NCBI RefSeq assembly: GCF_002952055.1
Contig: NZ_CP021255.1
Span: 1,518,501-1,582,500, forward strand
Direction: 5' to 3'
Origin: Desulfobulbus oralis
Lineage (GTDB): Bacteria; Desulfobacterota; Desulfobulbia; Desulfobulbales; Desulfobulbaceae
Length of the DNA stretch: 64,000 nucleotides
Part shown: one piece after another, positions 45,801-53,860 of the stretch
Position numbering within the stretch: the first letter of the stretch is position 1
Layout of the letters: each line of letters begins with the position of its first letter
Position numbers and translations under genes: made by a program
Notes under the pieces: model-generated
What the model saw: the letters and a program-made list of their open reading frames with translations, nothing else
Databases searched by the model: none
Told to the model about the DNA's origin: nothing

Positions 45801-48027
45801 TATCCAGATACCAGGTTGTCCAGAAATATGGATTGGGATTACGTCCTTCGGCAAGACCGTATAAAAGAAAATGCAGGAATGGATTCAACCCACTCGCAGC
45901 TACATCCGGGTACTCAGCCAAATACCAGGATGTGAAAAAGTAGGGGTTTGGGTTGCGTCCTTCGCTTGCCCCATAAAAAAAATAGTGGCTTACTAAATCA
46001 CTCCGGGACAGCTGCAAAGCAGGGTCATTCTGACGATAAAAGTGGGGGTCAAAAAGGGGTATAGCCTGGAGCAATTGTTTAAGCTGCTGTAATTGTGAAT
46101 TCTTTTTCCTGATGACACGATTTAAAAGGGTTTTTACCTGGCACCTGATGGTATCAGCATGTTTGCCTTCAGGAGATAGCAATGGACGCCATGAAACGCT
46201 GCCCATATTTTTATAGCGACAGGCAACGTTATTTAGGATTTTCTGTAATTTATCTCTATCACCTTTCAATCTAAAATTATTGATTTTTTCATAAAAATAT
46301 TGCTGCTGCGTGACAGAGAGTTCACTATCGCTCAATTCTTTATGAGCATAAGCAATATCAATAGATTTCGATGGGGTAACAGATAATTCTTTTTGTATTT
46401 CTGTCCATATATGTACCTTTTTTGCAACATACGGCCAAAGTGTATCAGGATTTTCCCAGGCCTTGCGCAAATCAGTCAGTGAATAAGAAAAGCCAAAAGA
46501 TTTCAGAACTGCCAGTATAAGCTCGGGATAAAGCAGTGGCACTGATGCATTTGGCTGACGCACTCCCCCCAGTCTATCAATTGTGCAGTACAGGTGATTG
46601 ATAACAACTGGTAAGAACGGCACTCTGCTGCTTGCATGCCATTCCTGATCAAAAAACTGCAAGGTTCCTTCTTGATTTACCCGCGCATTAAAGGGAGATG
46701 CGTCAACAAATCCTGGCGGCAATGTCCCTGCTGCATCCAGATTCTTTTTTATCTCCTCCATCCAGGGCTTCAATGCATCACAGAACTCCTGCACCGTCCA
46801 TCCGGGGCGACTGACCACGCGCCGGCCTCGTTCGAGAATTTCTTCCCCTTCGATATAGGATTCGCTGGTCGGACAAAAGCGATAGGCGCCTTCGCTGGCC
46901 ATCTCCGGCTCAAGGCGTTTGCGCAACACCTGGATCGTATTGCTGCCCTGCTTGAAGCGGACACACTTGGCATATCTTTTTTCGTTGCGCGGAGGGACGC
47001 CATAGTGAAAGGCCAGCACATCCTTTTCCCAGACTGACTGGGGAGCTTTTTGTTCCGCATGGGCCACAAAGCACATGGAATTCGCCAGTTCGGCCAACAG
47101 CCCCGCCTGCAGCACACTGCGCCAGGCTTCAGGCAAATTGAATATGGGCGGGACATCGAAGGGCCGGCTGGAGTCCAGCAGGGAGCCGACATGCCAGCCA
47201 TTCTCTGCCGCCTCGATGCCTGTTGGCGTGATGATGCTGACAGGCAGTTTGTAGTCGGGGGCGGGGATAAATTGCTCGCACAGGCCAAAACCCGCCTGTT
47301 GCAACATCTGCAGCAGTTGCTTTCGGCTGAAGGTTTCCGCCGTGTGCCTGCCGTACGCTCCTGCTATTCCACCCCAGGCAATATTTAAATGCTCTTCGGG
47401 AACACCGGCAAAGTACTTGAGGCCCAGTTTGTTTTCCAAAGCGAGCACCAAAAAGCCGTCTGCCTTCAGGAATGAGCGGGCCTGTTGCAGCAGGGCAAGG
47501 GCGGCATTGTCACGCTGGTCAAACACGGCCGCATATTCCAGCACACCAACCAGTGTGACCACATCAAACTTGCCCAGCTTCTCCGAAAGATTTTGAATCT
47601 GGTCGGCAATGACCACGACATTGTTCAGGGAGCTGCAACGGGCAGCGGTAATTTCGGCACGTCGGGCACTGCCCTCTACGGCACAGACCTCAAGGGCATT
47701 GGCCTCGCCCAGAAAACGGGTAAGTGCGCCGCAGCCGCAACCCAGCTCCAGTACCCGGGCGTTGCGCAGGTGCGCCGCGAGCGGTCGCAGCAGATTGGTG
47801 CGCTGCGGTGAAAGATGGTAGAAGCTGGGCCAATCCTTTTGGTGCACAAAAAGTTCCGGAGAAAAGACAGATCTGTCCGTCAGGCTGCGCACGGTTTGCA
47901 GCAGGGCATTTTCCTGGTCGTCACCGTCGGAGTAGGAAAAGGGGGGAGCTTGAGCAGGCTGCCAAAGCCCGGTATTTTCATGAAAGTGATAGTATTGCTT
48001 CAGGGTAGCTTTCAGGGCACTGTTCAT
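42808..48027 (-). CDS. Giant glycan protein: methyltransferase, kinase-like, repeats, two GT2 domains
   Basis: 1,739 residues from ATG 48027 (TTG 48039 also in frame). Domains, counted from the TTG: class I methyltransferase (about 75-270; VLELGCGCGALTRFLGEANA, FDVVTLVGVLEYA); a possible kinase-like fold (about 335-500; IQVLRKRLEPE as the Lys strand, SYIEGEEILE as hinge, VDASPFNARV as catalytic loop, FFDQEW as metal Asp); a linker; nine repeats of about 38 residues (660-998); GT2 domain 1 (from 1045; ISLVMTVNESNANF, VAFLGKDDLLTEDA, SLIYSDEDTID); and GT2 domain 2 (from 1271; ASIIIPTRNAEAV, VVLLNNDTEI, GYNDVDFCLKLREHGY). It follows wzm-wzt and should polymerise and end-cap the glycan, as WsaE and WbdD do in known systems. 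The middle is strikingly AT-rich. Confidence 0.88.
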   Translation of the reverse strand: MNSALKATLKQYYHFHENTGLWQPAQAPPFSYSDGDDQENALLQTVRSLTDRSVFSPELFVHQKDWPSFYHLSPQRTNLLRPLAAHLRNARVLELGCGCGALTRFLGEANALEVCAVEGSARRAEITAARCSSLNNVVVIADQIQNLSEKLGKFDVVTLVGVLEYAAVFDQRDNAALALLQQARSFLKADGFLVLALENKLGLKYFAGVPEEHLNIAWGGIAGAYGRHTAETFSRKQLLQMLQQAGFGLCEQFIPAPDYKLPVSIITPTGIEAAENGWHVGSLLDSSRPFDVPPIFNLPEAWRSVLQAGLLAELANSMCFVAHAEQKAPQSVWEKDVLAFHYGVPPRNEKRYAKCVRFKQGSNTIQVLRKRLEPEMASEGAYRFCPTSESYIEGEEILERGRRVVSRPGWTVQEFCDALKPWMEEIKKNLDAAGTLPPGFVDASPFNARVNQEGTLQFFDQEWHASSRVPFLPVVINHLYCTIDRLGGVRQPNASVPLLYPELILAVLKSFGFSYSLTDLRKAWENPDTLWPYVAKKVHIWTEIQKELSVTPSKSIDIAYAHKELSDSELSVTQQQYFYEKINNFRLKGDRDKLQKILNNVACRYKNMGSVSWRPLLSPEGKHADTIRCQVKTLLNRVIRKKNSQLQQLKQLLQAIPLFDPHFYRQNDPALQLSRSDLVSHYFFYGASEGRNPNPYFFTSWYLAEYPDVAASGLNPFLHFLLYGLAEGRNPNPYFWTTWYLDKNPQVKKQGIHPLVHYQQQGWREDRWPNPYFNPTWYAETYLKANDFCEPLAHFLSHSGEFWYNPNPYFWTSWYLQKYPWIKAMNMHPLQYYIVYGAQEDTSPNPYFDAIWYQQQYSEAINNEIAFTHYLEHSNWKNTNPNPYFDTTWYLEKYPDVKENGLDPLLHFHLFGAKENRCPGPHFDTSWYLDHYPDIKQSGINPLLHFLEFGQFEGRNPNQNFDTGWYLSHYLDQLPTNLSPFLHYLQKGQKQGLLTHDPNQPELTYSVINYHTWYKNFYALNDSDRLLIQKQIAEFSYTPCISLVMTVNESNANFLIAAIESVNKQLYPHWELCIVNVTSTDGSTAAILQKFKSENNRIKIIPCLQKEDRIQAANSALELASGEFVAFLGKDDLLTEDALFWVTEALNRHPDASLIYSDEDTIDENNELKEAYFKSDWDPWLFRSHNLISHLGVYRRKILMDIGGLRTGHEGSQDYALATQAVEHIESSQIIHIPRVLYHSRTNKNIINEQPKGVSQTFTTNTNENQPLASIIIPTRNAEAVVRQCIDSIIQKTIYKNYEIILVDNGSDDNNALIYFKQLADKKLVRLLRYDGIFNYSHINNIAVSEAKGDIVVLLNNDTEIITNNWLSQLVSLALLPGVGAVSAKLLYPNRTIQHSGVILGLGRCAEHVYKGLPKDSNGYHGQAQFLRSYSAVTGACLAVRKAVYKEVGGLDEVNFAVGYNDVDFCLKLREHGYTNLCNPEVVLIHHESISRGKDETPEKITRFWNEISLLKKRWPNVWYHDPAYNPNLTLSESNYSRARIPRTQLSGQHWPAPFTPLWAAPKSPGLRLLLAVPDGSESCRLLMMARQLVQTKRISSYAAAHASKFFEVSPEACAWFDVVCLSSTSEPFMWFERGIKGMLPYLIDIEDLAPFEAAPDLGKDNAVFQNLVHATWLTSPNHDLIHELETLYGLNLQAYSQEIITATPDPPDSGQTAILDAFLHSLLKIRTAEPIPACQIQF
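45040..46065 (-). repeat. Nine tandem 38-residue protein repeats (PNPYFxTxWYLxxYPD type)
   Basis: Consensus unit: PNPYFdTsWYLekYPDvk..gi.PLlHFl.yG..EgRN. Clear copies begin PNPYFFTSWYL, PNPYFWTTWYL, PNPYFNPTWYA, PNPYFWTSWYL, PNPYFDAIWYQ, PNPYFDTTWYL, PGPHFDTSWYL and PNQNFDTGWYL, with a first, weaker unit (PLFDPHFYRQND). DNA copies have diverged, so this is a protein repeat and not a recent DNA expansion. Units of this sort are known in large bacterial glycosyltransferases but have no assigned function that I know of. Confidence 0.85.
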
Positions 48028-48057
48028 GGTGTTTTCCAAAAAAGATGACAGCCTGCT

Positions 48058-49368
48058 TCAGCATTCTGTCTCAATGTGCATGTGCAGATCGCCCAGGCCA
48101 AAAAAGTTTGTCGGGCCGTGCACCACGAGCAGCAAAGCATCGTAGCGCCTGTCCAGCGGATTGTCGCCGGCATCGGTGGCCAGTCCCAGCGAGATGAAGT
48201 ATTCCCCGGGAGCGAGGTCGCAGCGGAAGGCAAAGGAGGAGACGGCCATTGCACCGGCTGTAACGGCTTTGCCCGCCTTTTGGGCATTATTGATCTCGGA
48301 GTTGGTGCCGTAAACCGTGACGCCGTCCTTGGTCTTGATGGTGCAACCCCAGATGGGACGGAAAAAGTCGCGCAGGAAAAGCGCCTTGACATGCAGGGTC
48401 AGCGTATCGCCCGCCACTATGTGCAGGGGATCACCGGTGGAGCTCAGCATAACGTCGAGGATTCTGGCTCCGCCATTGCCCCAGCGGTATTCGTATGGGT
48501 TGTAGAGCGGGTTGGCGGCAAAACGATCTTCTGCAGAACTGTCTTGCAGAAAGGCACACAGGGCGGGATCGGCGCTTATAGCTTGCGGCGTCGTAATCTC
48601 CGCCTTTTCCACTGCTTCTTCCGCAAGATCACGGCCAAACAGAATATCCAGGTACCGGTTCGCCACATCCCGCGGCAGGCCGTCCATGAGAATTTCACCG
48701 TCGGCCAGCAGCAGGGCGCGGTTGCACTGTCTGACTATTTCCTCTGTGGAATGGCTCACAAACAGGAAGGTCACGCCCTCTGTCCTCATTTCATCGATTC
48801 GGGCAAAGCAGCGGCGCTGAAAACGGGCATCCCCAACGCTCAAGGCCTCGTCTACGATCAGAATATCCGGTTTGACCTGAACCGCCGCGGCAAAGGCCAG
48901 GCGGATAAACATGCCGCTGGAATAGACCTTGACCGGCTGATTGATGAAATCGCCGATATCGGCAAAGGCCACGATATCAGGAATCATCGCCTCCGTTTCC
49001 CTGCGACTGAAACCCTGAATTGCGCCCTGAAAATAGAGGTTTTCCAAGCCGGTGCGCTCCGGGTGAAAGCCGGCCCCCAGCTCCAGCAGCGCGGAAATGC
49101 GGCCGTTGACCGCCACCTTGCCCATGGTCGGCGTAATGACCCTGCACAGGAGTTTGAGAAGGGTCGATTTGCCGGCGCCGTTGACCCCCATGATGCCCAG
49201 GGATTCGCCGCGACAGACGGTAAAGGAAATGTCGTGCAGGGCGGGGAAAGGAGTGTGCCGGCATCGATGCCGGGGGTCTATGGCCTCCAGCACCTTGTCT
49301 CGCCTTCTGGCATAGAGGCGATATTCTTTGGAAACGTGGGCAACGTCTATGATAATATCGTCTGCCAT
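48058..49368 (-). CDS. wzt: ABC glycan exporter ATPase with C-terminal binding domain (Wzt-like)
   Basis: 436 residues. Residues 1-245 are the ATPase: GVNGAGKSTLLKLL, AVNGRISALLELGAGFHPE (typical of O-antigen and teichoic exporters), YSSGMFIRLAFA, ILIVDEALSVGD and FVSHSTEEI. Residues from about 285 on (ARILDVMLSSTGDPLHIVAG to the end) form a Wzt C-terminal beta-sandwich, which in E. coli O9a and Raoultella Wzt reads the modified end of the chain. Its presence predicts an end-capped polymer. Two bases from wzm. Confidence 0.93.
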   Translation of the reverse strand: MADDIIIDVAHVSKEYRLYARRRDKVLEAIDPRHRCRHTPFPALHDISFTVCRGESLGIMGVNGAGKSTLLKLLCRVITPTMGKVAVNGRISALLELGAGFHPERTGLENLYFQGAIQGFSRRETEAMIPDIVAFADIGDFINQPVKVYSSGMFIRLAFAAAVQVKPDILIVDEALSVGDARFQRRCFARIDEMRTEGVTFLFVSHSTEEIVRQCNRALLLADGEILMDGLPRDVANRYLDILFGRDLAEEAVEKAEITTPQAISADPALCAFLQDSSAEDRFAANPLYNPYEYRWGNGGARILDVMLSSTGDPLHIVAGDTLTLHVKALFLRDFFRPIWGCTIKTKDGVTVYGTNSEINNAQKAGKAVTAGAMAVSSFAFRCDLAPGEYFISLGLATDAGDNPLDRRYDALLLVVHGPTNFFGLGDLHMHIETEC

Positions 49369-49370
49369 GA

Positions 49371-50168
49371 TTACAGCTCGTCGGCAAAGTACGGGCGCAG
49401 TTTTTTGAAAATGAGGAGGCCAAGCAGCAGGGTGCCCAGTGTCCAGGTCCAGAAGAGTGCATGCTCGAACAGTTGGCGTTCCCAGAACCAGCGGTGAAAG
49501 AGAAAGGTTTCACGGAGTCCCTGCACGCAGTAGAAGACAGGATTGAGGTGCAGGAGCCAGCGCCACTGTTCCGGTACCATGTTCGGGCTCCAGAAGACCG
49601 GCGTTGCCCAAAAACCGATGTTGATCCCGATCCCGATGAGGCTGTTGGTGTCCGGAATGAAAATGGACAGAGACGAGCTTATGAAGGCAATACCCACCAA
49701 AAGCAGAAACAAGGCGCCTGTATAATAGAACCACTGCAGCCAGTGGATGCAGGGAGCAATATGAAAAAATGCCAGTACACCCAACATGAAGACCATCAGA
49801 CAGCAGTGGGTGATGAGTGGGGTGCAGATGCGAATCGGAGGTAGAAAAGAAATGCGAAACAGGGCCTTGCGTACGAGAAAGGCATATGAGGAGACTGCCG
49901 AGACGCCGCGGCCCAGACCCTCGGCAAAAAACTGCCAGCAGATCATGCCACAGGTCAGCCAGGCCACAAAGGGCACTCCGCTGGCATCCACCGGCGGTAC
50001 GCGAAAGCCGACCTGAAACACGATCGCCATGATGGCGATGCTGACAAGCGGCATGATGATGGCCCACAGAATGCCCAGATAGGAGCTGAAATAGTTCTGG
50101 GAGAAGTCGTTGTAAATCAGGGAAAGCAGATTCCTGCGGACTTGCCATGCCTGGGAAAGAAGACTCAT
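49371..50168 (-). CDS. wzm: ABC glycan exporter permease (Wzm-like)
   Basis: 265 residues with six membrane helices: NDFSQNYFSSYLGILWAIIMPL at the N-terminus and ISSSLSIFIPDTNSLIGIGIN and LHLNPVFYCVQGLRETFLFH towards the C-terminus, all typical of the ABC2 polysaccharide exporters (TagG, RfbA, Wzm). It forms the channel for lipid-linked glycan. First gene of a minus-strand operon wzm-wzt-giant glycan protein; the divergent galU gene starts 158 bases away. Confidence 0.93.
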   Translation of the reverse strand: MSLLSQAWQVRRNLLSLIYNDFSQNYFSSYLGILWAIIMPLVSIAIMAIVFQVGFRVPPVDASGVPFVAWLTCGMICWQFFAEGLGRGVSAVSSYAFLVRKALFRISFLPPIRICTPLITHCCLMVFMLGVLAFFHIAPCIHWLQWFYYTGALFLLLVGIAFISSSLSIFIPDTNSLIGIGINIGFWATPVFWSPNMVPEQWRWLLHLNPVFYCVQGLRETFLFHRWFWERQLFEHALFWTWTLGTLLLGLLIFKKLRPYFADEL

Positions 50169-50217
50169 GTTGAATGTTGTGGGAGGGCGGCCAAAAGTAC
50201 ACGAAACGAGAAAACCC

Positions 50218-50245
50218 TTGCGTTGCCCCTGTCTATACCTAATAT
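50218..50245 (+). promoter_or_regulatory. Possible galU promoter
   Basis: TTGCGT (50218-50223), 16 bases, TAATAT (50240-50245), about 80 bases before the galU start. Both boxes match consensus in four or five of six positions. The wzm promoter should lie in the same 158-base gap but is not obvious. Confidence 0.35.
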
Positions 50246-50326
50246 AGCGGGCAAAGGCATTAAAAATTTTTTACGTTCCGCCCCTGTCCGGCAGGCGCGG
50301 TTTACCTTTGTGTGCAAGGATTCCCT

Positions 50327-51208
50327 ATGAAAAATATCCGCAAAGCTGTCATCCCGGTTGCCGGTCTGGGTACCCGTTTTCTGCCCGCGACCAAGGCCAT
50401 TCCCAAGGAAATGCTCACCATTGTCGACCGGCCGACCATTCAGTACATCGTCGAGGAGGCCGTGGCCTCGGGCATCGAGCAGATCATTCTGGTCACCAGC
50501 TCTGGCAAGCAGGCCATTGAAAACCATTTCGACTATGATTTCCAGCTCGACACGGTGCTCAAAGAACGCAACAAAACCCAGTTGCGCGAGGAACTGCGTC
50601 ATATCTCGAACCTGATCGACGTGACCACCGTGCGCCAGAAAGAGCCTCTGGGCCTGGGGCACGCCATCCTGATGGCCCGCAATCTGGTGGGCGACGAGCC
50701 CTTTTTCGTGCTCTTGGGCGACGATCTGGTGCAGGGCAAGGTCGCGTGCTGCAAACAGATGATCGATCTGTACGAACAGGTGCGGACCTCTATCGTTGCC
50801 ATTCAGCATATACCGGAACAGGATGCGCACCAGTACGGCATTGTCGAGGGCGAGGCCAGCGAATTCGAGCGGGCCTGGCGAGTCAACCGCATGATCGAAA
50901 AACCGGCGCCTGGCACCTCCAGCTCCGACATGGCGATCATAGGCCGCTACCTGCTGATGCCGGATATCTTCGATCTGCTGGAGAAGACGACACCCGGCCA
51001 TGGCGGTGAAATCCAGCTGACCGACGCGCTGCAAGCGCTCGCCAAGCGGCAGGGCATGTTTGCCTACGAGTTTGAGGGCAAGCGCTACGATGCGGGCGAC
51101 AAGCTGGGTTACCTCAAGGCGGTGGTCGATTTTGCCTTGATTCACCCGCAGTTGGGGCCGGCCTTTGAGGAACATCTCAAGACTGTGTGCAGCCAGTTGC
51201 CGGACTGA
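50327..51208 (+). CDS. galU: UTP-glucose-1-phosphate uridylyltransferase GalU
   Basis: ATG 50327 (MKNIRKAVIPVAGLGTRFLP) with AAGGA six bases upstream. 293 residues. Nucleotide-binding loop AGLGTRFLPATKAIPKEML, then VDRPTIQYIVEEA, GLGHAILMARNLVGDEPF, LLGDDLV, IEKPAPG and YDAGDKLGYLKA. It makes UDP-glucose, a donor for both glycan loci. Stop and the next start are adjacent (TGA-ATG), so PriA is co-translated. Confidence 0.96.
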   Translation: MKNIRKAVIPVAGLGTRFLPATKAIPKEMLTIVDRPTIQYIVEEAVASGIEQIILVTSSGKQAIENHFDYDFQLDTVLKERNKTQLREELRHISNLIDVTTVRQKEPLGLGHAILMARNLVGDEPFFVLLGDDLVQGKVACCKQMIDLYEQVRTSIVAIQHIPEQDAHQYGIVEGEASEFERAWRVNRMIEKPAPGTSSSDMAIIGRYLLMPDIFDLLEKTTPGHGGEIQLTDALQALAKRQGMFAYEFEGKRYDAGDKLGYLKAVVDFALIHPQLGPAFEEHLKTVCSQLPD

Positions 51209-53701
51209 ATGGAGACCGGCCGCCGGCTCTATGAAGTGGCGGTGGCCGCACCGCTGGCCACCACACTGACCTATGCCGGGCCCATTGGGCAGGATCAGCC
51301 TCTGCCGGTGGGCTCTGTCGTGCGGGTTCCGCTGGGCGGGCGGCAGGTGACAGGCTATGTCCTGGGGGAGGCGAGGCCGGATGCGGGTGCGCTCCATAAA
51401 GTGCGGCCGCTTTCAGAAGTGCTGGGCACCGGGCCCTTCTTTCCGGCCGGGCTGGTGCCCTTTTACCGCTGGATCGCGCAGTACTATCATTTCCCTGTTG
51501 GTGAGGTCATCCGGACTGCCCTGCCGCTGGCGCCGGGCCTGAAGACTTACCGGCGAGTCCTTGTGACCGGGCTGGGCAATGAAGAGGATATCCTGACGGT
51601 GGCAGCCCCTGCTTCCTGGCCCTGGCTGCAGAGGCTGGCTGCGGCAGGCCAGCTCGGCAGCGCAGAGGTGCGACGTCTGTGGCGGAATCCACCGGAGCGG
51701 CGTACGCTTCTCAGCCTGGAAAAGCGTGGCCTGGTGCGCATTGTCTCGGGCTTTGAGCTTGCCGGCGGCCGTGCCAAGACCGAGGCCGTGCTGCAGCCTG
51801 AAGGCCGCCTGGCGGAGCTGCTGGGGCAAGGGGGGCAAGCGCCCGATGCTTCCTGCTTTGACTCTGAGACAGCGCCCCTGCGCAGGAGCGAGTGCAAGCT
51901 CCTGGGCCTGTTTTGCGATCTGGCCCCTTCATTTCCCGATCACGTGGTGCCGAGGGCCCCTCTGCGGCAGGCCTATCCAAATCATACCCCGGCTCTGCAG
52001 CGGCTTGTGGCCCGCGGCCTCCTGAGCTTGCACCAACGTGCGGTCCTTCGTGATCCCTTTGCCGGCCTTCAGCGGCGGCCCTGTCCAGTCCCTGACCTGA
52101 CTGCTGCGCAGAAGAGCGCGCTCGCCTCGATGAGCGCAGCCATAAGAGCCCACGAATTTGTTCCTTTTTTACTCTTTGGGGTAACCGGCAGCGGCAAGAC
52201 GGAAGTCTATCTGCAGGCGCTGGACACCGCCCTGGCTCTGGGGCGAAGCGCCCTGATTCTGGTGCCGGAAATTACCCTGGCCGCACAGCTCGAGCGCGAT
52301 CTGCACGCCCGCTTCGGAGAGCTTGTGGCCGTACTGCACAGCGGCATGAGCGATGGCGAGCGCATCGACCAGTGGCAGCTGGTGTTGCATGGCCAGGCCA
52401 GAGTGGTGCTGGGCGCCCGCTCGGCGGTCTTTGCCCCGCTTGCCGACCTGGGACTGGTCATTGTGGATGAGGAGCACGATTCCTCCTACAAACAGGAAGA
52501 GGGCCTGCCGTACCAGGGCCGCGATCTGGCCGTGTTGCGGGCGCAACTGGCCGGCTGCCCGGTGGTTTTGGGCTCGGCCACACCCGCATTGACCAGCTAT
52601 TGGCACACGCAGACCGGCAAGTACCAGCTTCTGCACCTGCCTGCACGGGTCAACCCGCAGCCATTGCCGCAGGTAAGCGTGGTGGACATGAAAGCCGGCC
52701 AGCAACCGAGCCGCCTGTTTTCTGTGCAGCTCCTGGCAGCCATGCGGGAAAATCTGGCCCAGAAGCAGCAAACGCTTCTGTTTCTCAATCGCCGCGGTTT
52801 CGCCACCTTTATGCAGTGCCCGGACTGCGGCCATGTGCTTGAATGCCGGCATTGCCATGTTGCCCTGACCCTGCATCGGGCACAGAACCGCCTTTTGTGT
52901 CATTACTGCGGTTATCAACTGCATCCGGATACGGTCTGTCCGGCCTGCGGTTCGCACCGGATGCTGGGGCGTGGCTTTGGCACCGAGCGGATCGAGGAGG
53001 AAATTGCCGCTTTTTTCCCCGAGGCGCGGACCGTGCGGGTGGACAGTGACAACAAAAAGAACCGGCGCACCATGCTCGAGCTGATGCAAGCCATGCGGAG
53101 CCGGGACATCGATATCCTGATCGGTACCCAGATCATTGCCAAGGGCCTGCACTTTCCGCATGTGGCGCTGGTGGGCGTGCTGTGGGCCGATGCCGGGCTG
53201 AGTCTGCCGGATTTTCGCGCCGGCGAACGGACTTTTGCCCAGCTCGTGCAGGTGACCGGCAGGGCAGGGCGGGGGGAGACGCCCGGCCGGGTCATCATCC
53301 AGACATGCCGGCCCGACCACTACGCAGTGCGGCTGGCGCAGCAGCAGGATTATGTCGGCCTCTATGCCGAAGAGATCGAGCTGCGCCGGCAACTGGCCTA
53401 TCCGCCCCTGACCCGGCTGGTGAATGTGCGCCTGAGCGGTGAGCATGAGGCCGAGGTCGAGCGGGGGGCGGGCGCTGTCGCCGCGTTTTTGCGACGCAAG
53501 GCCGGCCCGGTGGTGGTGCTTGGTCCGGCGCCGGCGCCGCTTGTCAAAATAAAGGACCGGGTGCGCTGGCAGCTGCTTTTGAAAAGCTCTGACCTGCACG
53601 CGCTCCATGCCCTGTGCGACGAACTCTGCAGCCAGAAACACCGGCTCTGCCCGAGAAATACGACCCTGCAGGTGGATGTGGATCCGGAGAACATGCTGTA
53701 G
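51209..53701 (+). CDS. priA: Primosomal helicase PriA
   Basis: 830 residues. The N-terminal 3'-DNA-binding domain (YEVAVAAPLATTLTY, GSVVRVPLGGRQVTGYV) precedes a winged helix and the helicase core: LLFGVTGSGKTEVYL (I), LVPEITLAAQL, VDEEHDSSYKQEEG (II), LGSATPAL (III), GTQIIAKGLHFPHV (V) and QVTGRAGRGETPG (VI). The zinc module reads CPDCGHVLECRHC, CHYCGYQLHPD and CPACGS. It reloads the replisome at stalled forks. It starts directly at the galU stop, an odd but tight junction. Confidence 0.96.
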   Translation: METGRRLYEVAVAAPLATTLTYAGPIGQDQPLPVGSVVRVPLGGRQVTGYVLGEARPDAGALHKVRPLSEVLGTGPFFPAGLVPFYRWIAQYYHFPVGEVIRTALPLAPGLKTYRRVLVTGLGNEEDILTVAAPASWPWLQRLAAAGQLGSAEVRRLWRNPPERRTLLSLEKRGLVRIVSGFELAGGRAKTEAVLQPEGRLAELLGQGGQAPDASCFDSETAPLRRSECKLLGLFCDLAPSFPDHVVPRAPLRQAYPNHTPALQRLVARGLLSLHQRAVLRDPFAGLQRRPCPVPDLTAAQKSALASMSAAIRAHEFVPFLLFGVTGSGKTEVYLQALDTALALGRSALILVPEITLAAQLERDLHARFGELVAVLHSGMSDGERIDQWQLVLHGQARVVLGARSAVFAPLADLGLVIVDEEHDSSYKQEEGLPYQGRDLAVLRAQLAGCPVVLGSATPALTSYWHTQTGKYQLLHLPARVNPQPLPQVSVVDMKAGQQPSRLFSVQLLAAMRENLAQKQQTLLFLNRRGFATFMQCPDCGHVLECRHCHVALTLHRAQNRLLCHYCGYQLHPDTVCPACGSHRMLGRGFGTERIEEEIAAFFPEARTVRVDSDNKKNRRTMLELMQAMRSRDIDILIGTQIIAKGLHFPHVALVGVLWADAGLSLPDFRAGERTFAQLVQVTGRAGRGETPGRVIIQTCRPDHYAVRLAQQQDYVGLYAEEIELRRQLAYPPLTRLVNVRLSGEHEAEVERGAGAVAAFLRRKAGPVVVLGPAPAPLVKIKDRVRWQLLLKSSDLHALHALCDELCSQKHRLCPRNTTLQVDVDPENML

Positions 53702-53860
53702 CGGTGCATCCATCCGGGCCGGCAATCCGCCGCCGGACGGTCTGAGGGAAGCGGACAGGACAAAAAGCTGACCGGACAGCACCTTTCGGTGGCATATTAC
53801 CGTTTCTCCGCAGCCTTTATTGTTTCAAAATCCATGAGACAGCAGTGATCGGGAGCGCAT

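Noticed and set aside
45040..46065. Periodic repeats that might suggest a CRISPR array
   Set aside because: Period about 114 bases, imperfect, and in frame within a long gene; they encode protein repeats.
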